19,746 nt of DNA from an uncultured Bacilli bacterium (GTDB taxonomy: Bacteria; Bacillota_I; Bacilli_A; RF39; UBA660): positions 1-19,746 of the forward strand of contig CANQNZ010000013.1 in NCBI GenBank assembly GCA_947625365.1, in the 5' to 3' direction. Of this stretch, positions 12,081 through 19,746 are shown one piece after another (within the stretch, counting starts at the first letter, position 1; every line of letters begins with the position of its first letter). Position numbers and translations under genes: made by a program. A model generated the notes under the pieces. It had not been told where the DNA came from, did not search any database, and saw only the letters and a program-made list of their open reading frames with translations.

Positions 12081-12822
12081 TATTATCACTCATTTCTATA
12101 ATATATTTCCAATATTTTTTTGGCATAAAATTCATGCGACAACGCTCGTTAGTTCTTTGCTCAATAGCTATAATGTTATAAAATTCTTTCCACATATCTT
12201 TAATATCAGCATCATCTTCAGAAGTCTTAAAATCATGCATTTTAAAATTGCTTTCTGTAGTTAAATAAAAATCTTTTTTATCATATATACTTATTAAACC
12301 TCTTTTAACATCTTTAATTATCCAATATTCATTTTTTAATCTATTTTTAAAATGTTTGGCTAAGAGAAAAATAACATTATTTTCTGGGGCAATTTCTGCA
12401 TAATAAATTTCTTGCTTTAACTTTTTAAATCTAACAAATCCTTTTAAACGATGCGCTTCGCTACTTACATATTTAGATATTTTTAAAGCTTTAGAAACAC
12501 ATCTTAAATTTCGCATATAAATAATATTAGTTTTATATTTTAAAAGATTTAAATAAAAATAATATATAATTAATTCTTTATTTTCATTTTCAGAAAGAAA
12601 AACATAATAAATAATATTAAAAATTCTAATACTGTAATTATTAATAATTTGTTTGATTAAATCATTATTAACTTCTATTTTTAAATTTATAACTTCATCA
12701 AGCAGGGTCGGAGCATAATCTAAAGGCTTAATATTATCAGGTGTAACTTTATTTATCACTAAATAATGAATTAGATTTAAAAGGGATAGCAAATCATCTT
12801 GATATAAATAAATACTATTCAT
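12064..12822 (-). CDS. TIGR03915-like probable DNA metabolism protein, partner of the radical SAM protein
   Basis: A 252-residue protein. It opens YLYQDDLLSLLNLIHYL and carries, near the C-terminus, NERCRMNFMPKKYWKYI, the MPkkYW ending typical of the TIGR03915 family (DUF4130), which in Clostridia and other bacteria is nearly always next to the TIGR03916 radical SAM protein. The middle has LRCVSKALKISKYVSSEAHRLKGFVRFKKL, also typical of the family. The biochemical role is not known; a DNA repair or modification function is proposed from the partner. Its ATG overlaps the radical SAM stop codon by 8 bases (ATGAATAG arrangement) and it has no ribosome binding site, so it depends on translational coupling. 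Confidence 0.85.
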   Translation of the reverse strand: MNSIYLYQDDLLSLLNLIHYLVINKVTPDNIKPLDYAPTLLDEVINLKIEVNNDLIKQIINNYSIRIFNIIYYVFLSENENKELIIYYFYLNLLKYKTNIIYMRNLRCVSKALKISKYVSSEAHRLKGFVRFKKLKQEIYYAEIAPENNVIFLLAKHFKNRLKNEYWIIKDVKRGLISIYDKKDFYLTTESNFKMHDFKTSEDDADIKDMWKEFYNIIAIEQRTNERCRMNFMPKKYWKYIIEMSDNNEKNY

Positions 12823-14023
12823 GGAAAAAACTTAACTGCTTTCTTTCTACTGCATTATTTGGTTTATCTTCTAAAACTAAATTAGCTTCAATAAAATTTT
12901 TATTAAAGAAAGTGGTATCAATAAAATATTTACCATTGCAGGTTATAAAGTATTTAGCTCTTTTTAAAACTATGCCCATATTTTTTAAATCTTTAAACGT
13001 AATTTTAAAATGTTTACGAGAACTCATTATTCTTTTGGCGCTAGTTACGCCTATACCGGGAATTTTAAGTAAATCATAATAAGAACAACTGTTAATCTCT
13101 TTCGGAAACTCTTGGAGATGATTTAAAGCCCAAGCTGCTTTAGGGTCAATTAGCAAATTAAAATTCGCCTGCTTACTATTTAATAAATCCTCAGTTTTAA
13201 AACCATAATAGCGTAAAAGCCAATCTGCTTGATAAAGACGATGTTCTCTAACTAAAGGTGGTTTTTCTAAAGTAGGTAATAAATTATCCTTATTAACTGG
13301 AATATAAGCAGAATAAAAAACTCTTTTTAGCTTAAATTTGTTATACATTGCTTCACTTTTACTTAAAATGTCTAAATCACTTTCTTTCGTCGCACCAATA
13401 ATCATTTGCGTGCTTTGCCCAGCAGGTACAAATTTATGAGATTTATTTTCTTTAACATAACCCATAATTTTTTCCGTATTTTTAAAATCTTTATGAGGAG
13501 CTAAAAGTTTAATGCCATTTTCTGTGGGCAGTTCAATATTAGCACTTAATCTATCCACAAGCAGACCTAATTTTTTTACTAAATATTCACTACAACCAGG
13601 TATGGCTTTGGCATGGATATATCCGCCAAAATGATATTTATTACGAAGAAGGGTAATAGTTTTAATGATTAAATTCATAGTATAATCCGGATTTTTAATT
13701 ATTCCGGAAGATAAAAATAAGCCTTCAATATAATTTCTTTTATAAAAATTAATGGTTATATAACATATTTCTTCAGGGGTAAATATAGCTCTTTTAATAT
13801 TATTGCTTTTGCGATTTAAACAGTATTTACAATCATAGATGCAACAATTAGTAAGGAGAATTTTAAGCAGAGAAATACAGCGCCCGTCAGCCGAGAAAGA
13901 GTGACAAATTCCACTAAAAGAGGCATTTCCTAAATCACCTTTACGTTTACTTCCACTTGATGAGCAAGAGGCATCATATTTAGCACTGTCCGCTAAGATT
14001 CTTAGCTTTTCTTTAATCTCCAT
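12815..14023 (-). CDS. Radical SAM protein, putative DNA modification/repair (TIGR03916-like)
   Basis: A 402-residue enzyme. The radical SAM cluster motif CIYDCKYC (CxxxCxxC) sits near residue 60 inside LTNCCIYDCKYCLNRKSN, followed by a TIM-barrel-like segment with FLSSGI, GYIHAKAIPG and LSANIELP. Residues ~320-345 form a helix-hairpin-helix DNA-binding motif (LLKIPGIGVTSAKRI). The N-terminal CSSSGSKR and the length fit the TIGR03916 family, described as putative DNA modification/repair and distantly related to spore photoproduct lyase. Substrate is unknown. ATG 14023 has GGTGA six bases upstream, and TATAAT lies at 14040-14045. It is the first gene of a three-gene overlapping operon with the TIGR03915-like and GroEL-like genes. 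Confidence 0.92.
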   Translation of the reverse strand: MEIKEKLRILADSAKYDASCSSSGSKRKGDLGNASFSGICHSFSADGRCISLLKILLTNCCIYDCKYCLNRKSNNIKRAIFTPEEICYITINFYKRNYIEGLFLSSGIIKNPDYTMNLIIKTITLLRNKYHFGGYIHAKAIPGCSEYLVKKLGLLVDRLSANIELPTENGIKLLAPHKDFKNTEKIMGYVKENKSHKFVPAGQSTQMIIGATKESDLDILSKSEAMYNKFKLKRVFYSAYIPVNKDNLLPTLEKPPLVREHRLYQADWLLRYYGFKTEDLLNSKQANFNLLIDPKAAWALNHLQEFPKEINSCSYYDLLKIPGIGVTSAKRIMSSRKHFKITFKDLKNMGIVLKRAKYFITCNGKYFIDTTFFNKNFIEANLVLEDKPNNAVERKQLSFFHE

Positions 14024-14039
14024 TTAAATCACCAATATC

Positions 14040-14045
14040 ATTATA
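14040..14045 (-). promoter_or_regulatory. -10 element of the radical SAM operon
   Basis: Perfect TATAAT on the minus strand 17 bases upstream of the ATG at 14023. The predicted transcript starts near 14033, close to the GGTGA ribosome binding site. The -35 is not clear. Confidence 0.4.
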
Positions 14046-14107
14046 TAACAAAAAAATTATAAAAGCAAACAAATGTTTTAAAAATAAAATTCTAATTTTT
14101 GGTAAAA

Positions 14108-14136
14108 CAAAAAATAGGAGAGAGTCCTAATTTTTT
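14108..14136. terminator. Terminator after the SDR gene
   Basis: TAGGA (14115-14119) and TCCTA (14125-14129) around a 5-base loop, with an A-run on the left and a T-run on the right, so it could act in both directions. It lies between the SDR stop codon and the radical SAM promoter, separating the two minus-strand units. Confidence 0.65.
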
Positions 14137-15055
14137 ATCCCATAACTTGTCCACCGTTATTATGAAGTACTTGCCCGGTTACGTAAGATGAATCATCGCT
14201 AGCTAAAAAAACAAAGGTTGGCGCTAGTTCGTAAGGCATAGCTCCTCTTGCCATTGCGGCATCAGCACCGAGAGAAGGTATTTTTTCTTTAACCCAGCAG
14301 GCCGGTTGCAACGCAGTCCAATAAAATCCTGGAGCAATCGCATTAACGCGCACGTTTTTAAGAGCTAAATTACGAGCTAGGCTTCTAGTAAACCCTACTA
14401 TTGCTCCTTTAGTTGTAACATAGTCAATTAATTGGGGCTCACCATAAAAAGTTGTTACAGAAGTTAAATTAATGATAGAAGCACCACTTTTTAAATATGG
14501 TAAAACTTCCTTTGTTAAATAAAACATTCCATAAACATTAACTTTCATAGTTTTATCAAATTGTTCATCGGAAATATAAGTTAAGTCATCTTGTTGATAC
14601 TGCACGCCGGCATTGTTAACTAAAATGTCAATTTTACCGAACCTATTTAACGTGCTATCTACTATTTGCTTTGTAAAGTTTTTGTCAGCTATATCACCGC
14701 TTAATAATAAACATTCTCCTCCCAGCTTTTCTATATATTCTTTAGTATCTTTAGCATCTTTATGTTCATCGTAATAGGGAATTACTACTTTTGCTCCTTC
14801 TTTAACAAAAGCAATCGCCGCCGCTTTCCCAAGCCCACTATCACCACCAGTAATAATGGCTACCTTATTTTTTAACTTCCCACTTCCTTTATAATTAGGA
14901 TTATCAAAGATAGGTAGGGGTGTCATTAAATATTCCATTCCCGGTTGCTTATCTTGAGCTTGCTCGGGAGCTAAAATCTTATATTTTGTAAACTTTATAC
15001 CGTATTTATTATCGTACTGATATGCCGTGTTGCCAAACTGATAATCATATTTCAC
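14135..15055 (-). CDS. SDR-family oxidoreductase with N-terminal extension (GSP39/YhdF/YghA-like)
   Basis: A 306-residue short-chain dehydrogenase/reductase. The NAD(P)-binding glycine motif GGDSGLG is at 70-76, NNAG at 147-150, and the catalytic residues are Ser199, Tyr212 and Lys216 (Y-x3-K). An extra ~60 residues precede the Rossmann fold, ending in PLPIFDNPNYKGSGKL-like text. This extension and the GGDSG form are typical of the glucose/ribitol-dehydrogenase-like general stress proteins of Bacillus; some members are spore- or stress-associated. The real substrate is unknown. Start: GTG 15055 follows GAGGTGA by five bases. The upstream region carries a SigK-like site (15071-15097), suggesting late sporulation expression. 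It is divergent from the methyltransferase. Confidence 0.93.
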   Translation of the reverse strand: MKYDYQFGNTAYQYDNKYGIKFTKYKILAPEQAQDKQPGMEYLMTPLPIFDNPNYKGSGKLKNKVAIITGGDSGLGKAAAIAFVKEGAKVVIPYYDEHKDAKDTKEYIEKLGGECLLLSGDIADKNFTKQIVDSTLNRFGKIDILVNNAGVQYQQDDLTYISDEQFDKTMKVNVYGMFYLTKEVLPYLKSGASIINLTSVTTFYGEPQLIDYVTTKGAIVGFTRSLARNLALKNVRVNAIAPGFYWTALQPACWVKEKIPSLGADAAMARGAMPYELAPTFVFLASDDSSYVTGQVLHNNGGQVMG

Positions 15056-15070
15056 AATCTCACCTCGCTA

Positions 15071-15097
15071 TAATATATGTGGGCTTTTTAAATAGGT
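15071..15097 (-). promoter_or_regulatory. SigK-like promoter candidate of the SDR gene
   Basis: On the minus strand AC (15097-15096), a 16-base spacer and CATATATTA (15079-15071) fit AC-N16/17-CATAnnnTA exactly. The same layout precedes the small Tyr/Gly-rich gene at 1328. Confidence 0.45.
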
Positions 15098-15111
15098 TCA
15101 TTTTTACAATA

Positions 15112-15140
15112 TTGAATTAAAATGTTTTAGTTGATAAAAT
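15112..15140 (+). promoter_or_regulatory. SigA-type promoter of the methyltransferase
   Basis: TTGAAT at 15112-15117, a 17-base spacer and TAAAAT at 15135-15140 preceded by TGA (extended -10). Transcription would start near 15147, which argues against the GTG codons at 15145 and 15148 as starts. Confidence 0.6.
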
Positions 15141-15156
15141 ATCAGTGGTGATACAA

Positions 15157-15798
15157 GTGAATGACGGTTATGTAAATATGTGGGATAATTGGACTAAAAA
15201 AAGAAGTGGCAAACCCGTTTATGATACATGGTTAGATAATTATCAAGATATTTTAAAAGCAAATAAAGAAGAAACTATTTTAGATTTAGGTTGTGGAACA
15301 GGAGCAAACGCTTTATATTTAAGTGAAAAAGGCTATAATGTATTGGCAGTAGACTTTTCGATAGAAGCTTTAACAAATGTGCAAAATAACATTAAAAATA
15401 TAAAAACACAATACTTAAATATGCTAGAACCATTTTCTTTACCTAATGAAAGTTTTTCTTTAATTATAGCAGATTTATCTTTGCAATATTTTAGTGATGA
15501 AAAAACAAAAGAAATAATGCAAGAAATAAAACGAATTTTAAAACCAAATGGTATTTTACTTGCTAGAGTAGCTCGCGTAGATGATTATAATTTTGGCGCT
15601 GGCTCTGGGGAAATGTTAGAAAAAAATTACTACTATGCATATGGATATGCTAAAAGATTTTTTGCTTCTTCAGATATTTTGAACTACTTTGGCATTATTG
15701 GCAAAGTAGAGTATCGTAAAACACAAATGGTCCGTGATGAAGAGGAATACCAAAAACCTAAAAATTTATACGAAGTAAAAGTTAAAGTATTAAAATAG
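15157..15798 (+). CDS. Class I SAM-dependent methyltransferase
   Basis: A 213-residue cytosolic enzyme of the Methyltransf_11/25 type. Motif I, ILDLGCGTGANALYLSEKGY, is at residues ~41-60; the acidic residue ending strand 2 is in VLAVDFS; motif IV-like IIADLSLQYF and post-motif LKPNGILLARV follow. The substrate cannot be told from the sequence; the C-terminal part (YYYAYGYAKRFF, then YRKTQMVRDEEEY) resembles small-molecule or tellurite-resistance-type methyltransferases. Start: GTG 15157 follows GTGGTGAT, a fair ribosome binding site; GTG 15145 is possible but lies at the predicted transcription start. A strong terminator overlaps its stop codon. Confidence 0.88.
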   Translation: MNDGYVNMWDNWTKKRSGKPVYDTWLDNYQDILKANKEETILDLGCGTGANALYLSEKGYNVLAVDFSIEALTNVQNNIKNIKTQYLNMLEPFSLPNESFSLIIADLSLQYFSDEKTKEIMQEIKRILKPNGILLARVARVDDYNFGAGSGEMLEKNYYYAYGYAKRFFASSDILNYFGIIGKVEYRKTQMVRDEEEYQKPKNLYEVKVKVLK

Positions 15799-15818
15799 AC
15801 TTGAGTGGTCTATTTTTT
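15792..15818 (+). terminator. Strong Rho-independent terminator
   Basis: Perfect 9-bp stem AAAATAGAC / GTCTATTTT with a 7-base loop, followed by Ts. The left arm includes the methyltransferase TAG stop. Confidence 0.85.
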
Positions 15819-15846
15819 GTATAAATTTTAAATTTTAATTGATAAT
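15817..15846 (+). promoter_or_regulatory. Promoter candidate for the small coat-like gene pair
   Basis: TTGTAT at 15817-15822, an 18-base spacer and GATAAT at 15841-15846 just before the AGGGGAGG ribosome binding site. No sporulation-type -10 is seen here. Confidence 0.35.
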
Positions 15847-15863
15847 ATTAGGGGAGGAAATAT

Positions 15864-16061
15864 ATGAATAAGGAAGAAAGTAGTCTTACGGCAAAAGATT
15901 TAAGTTATGTCGAAGATATATTTAATTGGAATATTAATTGTTACAATGCATTTTTACATTTTAGTAATTTACTAGAAGATAAACAAGCTGTGGATATTGT
16001 TCAAAAAATTGCCACAAGTCATAAGGAAAATTGTGATAAATGTTTAAAACTCTTTAAATAG
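15864..16061 (+). CDS. Small helical protein, spore-coat-like
   Basis: A 65-residue all-helical protein with a very strong ribosome binding site (AGGGGAGG, seven bases before ATG). LTAKDLSYVEDIFNWNIN begins a first helix and a second ends HKENCDKCLKLF. This two-helix, ferritin-like hairpin with LTxKDLxxxEDxxxxE-like opening is typical of small Clostridium spore coat proteins of the CotF/ferritin-like group. The usual Glu in helix 1 is replaced here (NWNINCY), so metal binding is unlikely. It is 13 bases upstream of the CotF-like gene, in the same transcript. Coat location is inferred. Confidence 0.65.
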   Translation: MNKEESSLTAKDLSYVEDIFNWNINCYNAFLHFSNLLEDKQAVDIVQKIATSHKENCDKCLKLFK

Positions 16062-16074
16062 AAAGGACTAGAAT

Positions 16075-16344
16075 ATGACAAAAGACCAAGAAATTTTAAA
16101 TATCTTACTTGAACTTGAGAAAAACATGGTAAAAAATGTTGCTGTTGCTATTACAGAAGCTAGCAATGAAAAATTAAGCACTGCCTTTGAAGATATTTTT
16201 AACACTTCGAAAGAGGCTCAACGTGATATTTTTAATTACATGAATAAGCAAGGATTTTATCAATTAGAGTATGCTTCAGAAACGAAAGTTAATAAAAGCT
16301 CTCAAAAAAGTGCTAAAACATTAGAAAATTTAGAGGAAATTTAA
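16075..16344 (+). CDS. CotF-like spore coat protein
   Basis: An 89-residue protein. Residues ~1-65 form two helices; the segment AITEASNEKLSTAFEDIFNT, then QRDIFNYMNKQGFYQLEYA, follows the Coat F domain pattern (AITExxxPxLRxxFxxxLxxxxxxHxxVFxYMxxxGYY). The last ~20 residues are Lys/Ser-rich and probably disordered. ATG 16075 has AAAGGA eight bases upstream. It is the second cistron after the 65-residue coat-like gene, and the stop codon lies in a terminator-like palindrome. Members are mother-cell proteins assembled on the spore surface; this assignment rests on pattern recall. Confidence 0.75.
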   Translation: MTKDQEILNILLELEKNMVKNVAVAITEASNEKLSTAFEDIFNTSKEAQRDIFNYMNKQGFYQLEYASETKVNKSSQKSAKTLENLEEI

Positions 16345-16358
16345 ATTTCTTTTTTTTA
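16336..16358 (+). terminator. Terminator-like palindrome with T-run
   Basis: GAAATTTAAATTTC (16336-16349) is a perfect 14-base palindrome able to form a short hairpin, followed directly by a T-run. It is weak because it contains almost no GC pairs. Confidence 0.45.
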
Positions 16359-16361
16359 CTC

Positions 16362-16391
16362 TTTACAAAGCATACAAAAGTTTGATATAGT
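16362..16391 (+). promoter_or_regulatory. SigA-type promoter of the SNF2 gene
   Basis: TTTACA at 16362-16367, an 18-base spacer and TATAGT at 16386-16391 preceded by TGA (extended -10). Confidence 0.6.
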
Positions 16392-16414
16392 AAAAATTAC
16401 AGAAGGAGTTTTTT

Positions 16415-19400
16415 ATGAAAAAGACTTTAGAACAACAATTGGAAAATTTTATTTATCGTTATCATATTAATAGGGCTTATTTGTACAATGGAAACTTAAT
16501 TCGTTCGGTAGGTAAATTTACCTTTGCCGGTGAAGATAAGTATAATTTTATCGTTAAGCCTTTGGATGAAAGTCAAGAAGAAAAAATAGTTAAGATAGGA
16601 ATTATTAATCATAATATTTCTTCGGTTGTTTGTAGCTGCTTAGAATTTCAAACTTTACATTCTTGTGAGCATATACCTGCTGTTGTTATTAATTGTAAAA
16701 ATGAAATAGATGCTGATAAGGAAGATGACATTAAAGAAAAATCCCAAAAAATTTTGCAAATGTTTTCTAAAAATAACGCTCTAAATGTAATCAAAAAGAA
16801 ATTAAATATAGAGTATACTTTTATCTTATATAAAACTTATTGGGGTAAACACTGGAGTCTTAAAATAAAATTAGGTTATGACAAGCTGTATGCTATAGGT
16901 AGTAAATATAATAAATTTATTAATGCTTATTATGATAAAGAAGGGCAAGTAGAATTTGGTAAATATTTTGTTTATGACCCTAAAAAATATTATTTTGATG
17001 ATGTTGATAATAAAATATTAGATTTTTTATATGATAATTGTGATTTTCATTATGGACAAATAAATATAAATGACAAAGATTTTCCGCGTTTTTTTAAACT
17101 ATTTAAAAACCGTGATTTTTATATTGAAAATGTTGGTTTAATTAATGGTATAAAAGAGCAAATGCCTTTAGATATTTCTCTTAGTAAGCAAAACGATGAA
17201 TATATTTTAGATGTTAATATTACGCAAGACTTAATCCCTTTAACTAATAATCTGGAATACATTTTATTAAGCAAACAAGTATATCATTTAAATAGTGATT
17301 ATCGAAAACTTTTAACTGCTTTAATTGAAGATGAAGTTCAAACTTTAGTTTTTAGTAAAAATGATTTGCATACGTTTAGTGAAGGAATTTTGCCAATAAT
17401 TAAAGATGAAGTAAAAATAAGCGAAGATATTGAAGAGATTAGCGATTTGTCTAAGCCGAGGGTAAAGTTATACTTTGATATAAATAAAAATGATATTACC
17501 TGTAAAGTAAAATTAGAATATAAAAATGAAGAAATTGACTATTTTTCGCAAAATGAAGAAATACTCAGAGATATTCCGTTTGAAAAGGAAATTATAAAAG
17601 ATTTAAATAAATTTGGTTTTGAAATAATTAAAAATAAAATTTGTTTGGAAGATTTGGAAAGTATAGTTTATTTTTTAGAAACAGGTTTAGTAGATTTGTC
17701 AGCTAAATATGAAGTTTTTACTTCGGAGAAGTTAAAGGCAACTAGTGTAAAGAAAAAATTAAGTATTTATAGTAATTTTTCTATTGGCCAGGATAACATT
17801 TTACATTATGATTTTGATTTGGGTGATATAGATAGTAATGAACTCGGCAATTTACTTTCTTCTTTAAAACAAAAAAAGAAATATCATAAATTAAAAAATG
17901 GCGATATAGTATCTTTAGAAGATGAAAGTTTAAATGAGGTCGGAGAGTTAATTAATGATTTAAATCTGGATTTAAAAGAAAGCTCCGGAGTTATCCCAAA
18001 ATATCGGGCAATATATTTAGATAGTTTAAGGAAAGAAAAATATGCAAATATTAAAACTAGTCATAGTTTTGATGAATTTATTGATAAATTTAATAAATAT
18101 AAGGATAATGAAGTTAATTTTACTGAAGAAGAAAAGAAAGTTTTAAGAGAATATCAGCTAAGAGGAGTTCAGTGGTTATACAATATTCACAAATGTGATT
18201 TAGGAGGAATTCTAGCTGATGAAATGGGATTAGGAAAATCTATTCAAACTATTTACTTTTTTAAAAAATTGTTGCAAGAAGATAATTCTGCCAAATTTAT
18301 GATTATATGTCCTACAGCACTTATTTATAATTGGTTAAATGAATTTAATAAATTTGCTAAAGATATAAAAGTACAAATAATTACTGGACCTAAAGTAAAA
18401 CGTGTTGATTTTATTAATAATAGTGAGGCTACCGTATTTATTACCTCATACGGAACTTTAAGAGAAGATGCCGAATTGTATAACGATAAGCAATTTAAAG
18501 TGTGTGCTATTGATGAGGCACAAAACATTAAAAATCCTTTAGCCAAAAATACCCGAGTAGTCAAAAAAATTCAAGCTGAGACTAAAATCGCTTTAACTGG
18601 AACACCACTGGAAAATTCCGTAACCGAAATATGGAGTATATTTGATTTTATTATGCCTGGTTTTTTAAGTTCGTTAAATAAGTTTAATGAAAAATACAAA
18701 TTTAAAGAAATGGACGATGATGCTTTGCAGGCGGCGGGCAGATTAAATAAAATAATTTCTCCTTTTATAATGCGTCGTAAAAAGGAAGAAGTTGCCAAAG
18801 AATTGCCACCTAAAATTGAAAATAATATTTACATTGATTTAGATGATGACCAGAAGAAACTGTACGCTATGGAAACTAAAAAGGTTTCTGAAGCAATATA
18901 TGGAGTATTAGAAAATTCAAGTTTTAATAGTTCTAAATTTCAAATTTTGCAACTTTTAACTAGGCTTCGTCAACTGTGTATTGACCCTCAATTAATATAT
19001 GAAAATTATAAGGGCTCTAGTGCAAAAATAGAAAATTTAATAAAAGTAGTTAATGAAGAAGTGGAAAATGGGCATAAAATTTTGCTTTTTACAAGTTTTA
19101 AGTCGGCATTAGAGATTATTAAGAGTAAGTTTAAAGAAAATAATATTACTTTTTATACTATTGACGGTAGCGTCGAAGCTAAAACACGCCAAATGTTAGT
19201 AGATAAATTTAATACTGACAATACAAATGTCTTTTTAATCACTTTAAAAAGTGGAGGGACTGGGCTTAATTTAACAAGTGCCGATGTGGTAATCCATTTG
19301 GATTTATGGTGGAACCCTCAAGTTGAAAATCAAGCTACAGATAGAGCCCATAGAATAGGTCAAACTAAGGTTGTTGAAGTAATTAAATTAATTGCTTCAG

Positions 19401-19552
19401 GGACAATAGAAGAGCGAATTTTGGAGCTTCAAAAGAAGAAACAAACTTTAAGTGATAAGTTAATTGAAAAGGATGCCTCGGCAAGAGTCGAACTGGCTAA
19501 TTTGACAGAAAAAGATATTCGAGATTTGTTGCGCTATGAAAATTTTGATTAA
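16415..19552 (+). CDS. SWIM-domain SNF2-family DNA-dependent ATPase/helicase
   Basis: A 1045-residue protein. Residues 70-88 hold a SWIM zinc finger (C73, C75, C84, H86 in CSCLEFQTLHSCEH). Residues ~100-560 are the bacterial SNF2-associated region. The RecA-like motor follows: Q-like YQLRGVQWL, Walker A DEMGLGKS (602-609), Walker B DEAQ (700-703), LTGTPLEN, then the C-terminal lobe with LKSGGTGLNLTSADVVIHLD and QATDRAHRIGQ (~970-982). All motifs for ATPase activity are intact. Such proteins translocate on double-stranded DNA and remodel protein-DNA complexes; in bacteria roles in repair, recombination or transcription recycling are proposed. ATG 16415 follows AGAAGGAG. It is monocistronic with its own promoter and terminator, and length is normal for the family. 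Confidence 0.95.
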   Translation: MKKTLEQQLENFIYRYHINRAYLYNGNLIRSVGKFTFAGEDKYNFIVKPLDESQEEKIVKIGIINHNISSVVCSCLEFQTLHSCEHIPAVVINCKNEIDADKEDDIKEKSQKILQMFSKNNALNVIKKKLNIEYTFILYKTYWGKHWSLKIKLGYDKLYAIGSKYNKFINAYYDKEGQVEFGKYFVYDPKKYYFDDVDNKILDFLYDNCDFHYGQININDKDFPRFFKLFKNRDFYIENVGLINGIKEQMPLDISLSKQNDEYILDVNITQDLIPLTNNLEYILLSKQVYHLNSDYRKLLTALIEDEVQTLVFSKNDLHTFSEGILPIIKDEVKISEDIEEISDLSKPRVKLYFDINKNDITCKVKLEYKNEEIDYFSQNEEILRDIPFEKEIIKDLNKFGFEIIKNKICLEDLESIVYFLETGLVDLSAKYEVFTSEKLKATSVKKKLSIYSNFSIGQDNILHYDFDLGDIDSNELGNLLSSLKQKKKYHKLKNGDIVSLEDESLNEVGELINDLNLDLKESSGVIPKYRAIYLDSLRKEKYANIKTSHSFDEFIDKFNKYKDNEVNFTEEEKKVLREYQLRGVQWLYNIHKCDLGGILADEMGLGKSIQTIYFFKKLLQEDNSAKFMIICPTALIYNWLNEFNKFAKDIKVQIITGPKVKRVDFINNSEATVFITSYGTLREDAELYNDKQFKVCAIDEAQNIKNPLAKNTRVVKKIQAETKIALTGTPLENSVTEIWSIFDFIMPGFLSSLNKFNEKYKFKEMDDDALQAAGRLNKIISPFIMRRKKEEVAKELPPKIENNIYIDLDDDQKKLYAMETKKVSEAIYGVLENSSFNSSKFQILQLLTRLRQLCIDPQLIYENYKGSSAKIENLIKVVNEEVENGHKILLFTSFKSALEIIKSKFKENNITFYTIDGSVEAKTRQMLVDKFNTDNTNVFLITLKSGGTGLNLTSADVVIHLDLWWNPQVENQATDRAHRIGQTKVVEVIKLIASGTIEERILELQKKKQTLSDKLIEKDASARVELANLTEKDIRDLLRYENFD

Positions 19553-19557
19553 ATAGA

Positions 19558-19590
19558 GAAAAACCCAGATAATATGGGCTTTTCTTTTTT
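19558..19590 (+). terminator. Rho-independent terminator of the SNF2 gene
   Basis: AAAAACCCA and TGGGCTTTT pair with one mismatch around a 7-base loop, then a T-rich tail to 19590. Confidence 0.75.
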
Positions 19591-19621
19591 GCAAAAAAAT
19601 ATAAAAAAGCTCAATAATTTC

Positions 19622-19650
19622 TTGACTTACCTTAAATTAAATGGTATATT
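19622..19650 (+). promoter_or_regulatory. Strong tRNA-Val promoter
   Basis: TTGACT at 19622-19627, a 17-base spacer and TATATT at 19645-19650 preceded by TGG (extended -10), 21 bases before the tRNA. Confidence 0.7.
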
Positions 19651-19671
19651 TAATAACGTCCAATGCAAGTT

Positions 19672-19746
19672 GGGCGATTAGCTCAGTTGGTTAGAGCACC
19701 TGCCTTACAAGCAGGGGGTCATAGGTTCGAGTCCTATATCGCCCAC
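19672..19746 (+). tRNA. tRNA-Val (anticodon TAC), 3' end cut by the window edge
   Basis: Acceptor GGGCGAT/ATCGCCC, D-arm GCTC...GAGC, anticodon stem CCTGC/GCAGG with loop CTTACAA (anticodon TAC), T-arm ATAGG-TTCGAGT-CCTAT and discriminator A73 at 19745. Only the first base after it (C) is visible, consistent with an encoded CCA. It may be the first of a tRNA cluster continuing to the right. Confidence 0.96.

Noticed and set aside
1..19746. Altered genetic code (TGA as Trp), considered because of the low GC
   Set aside because: Trp residues in conserved motifs are TGG, and TGA is used as a stop at the ends of the XRE, 230-aa unknown and YunG-like genes.
1..19746. CRISPR array, phage structural genes or toxin-antitoxin pair
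   Set aside because: No regularly spaced repeats and no such proteins were seen; the lone XRE gene has no partner toxin.

Overview
The window comes from a low-GC, standard-code (TGG for Trp; TGA, TAA and TAG all used as stops), Gram-positive-type bacterium. The AT-rich codons, Shine-Dalgarno sequences of the GAGGTGA type, a CotF-like gene, a LigD-family NHEJ protein and promoter-like sites resembling sporulation sigma consensus suggest a spore-forming Bacillota, most likely an uncultured gut Bacilli lineage. The lineage is inference. No Ku gene, CRISPR array, transposase or integrase is visible.

Left part (1-4.4 kb): the 3' end of a surface-type protein with a lectin/SUMF-like C-terminal domain. 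Its last ~160 bases are much richer in GC and in NNC codons than anything nearby, as expected for the variable region of a diversity-generating retroelement; no reverse transcriptase or template repeat is in view. A small XRE regulator follows, bracketed by two related terminators. Then come a Tyr/Gly-rich coat-like small protein behind a SigK-like promoter, a convergent FtsW/RodA-family glycosyltransferase, a small unknown protein, and a membrane protein with cadherin-like repeats.

Middle (4.4-10.6 kb): a long U32 (RlhA-like) protein that may be translated from a leaderless mRNA, then tRNA-His. Next is a small accessory-looking group: an unrecognised 230-aa protein, a YunG-like papain-fold candidate and a YbaK/ProX-type tRNA-editing domain protein. 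An HSP20-like small protein is divergent from a LigD-type protein that has the phosphoesterase and polymerase domains but no ligase domain.

Right part (10.6-19.7 kb): a tightly overlapping minus-strand operon encodes a radical SAM putative DNA repair protein (TIGR03916-like), its usual partner (TIGR03915-like) and, unusually, a divergent GroEL paralogue with no GroES. An SDR oxidoreductase with a SigK-like promoter is divergent from a SAM methyltransferase. Two small helical spore-coat-type proteins, a SWIM-SNF2 helicase and tRNA-Val (running into the right edge) complete the window.

Two themes recur: sporulation or spore-resistance functions (coat-like proteins, HSP20-like protein, SDR, LigD) and DNA metabolism (LigD PE-POL, the radical SAM pair, SNF2). 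The observations most worth following are the DGR-like variable region and the GroEL-like chaperonin embedded in the radical SAM operon.
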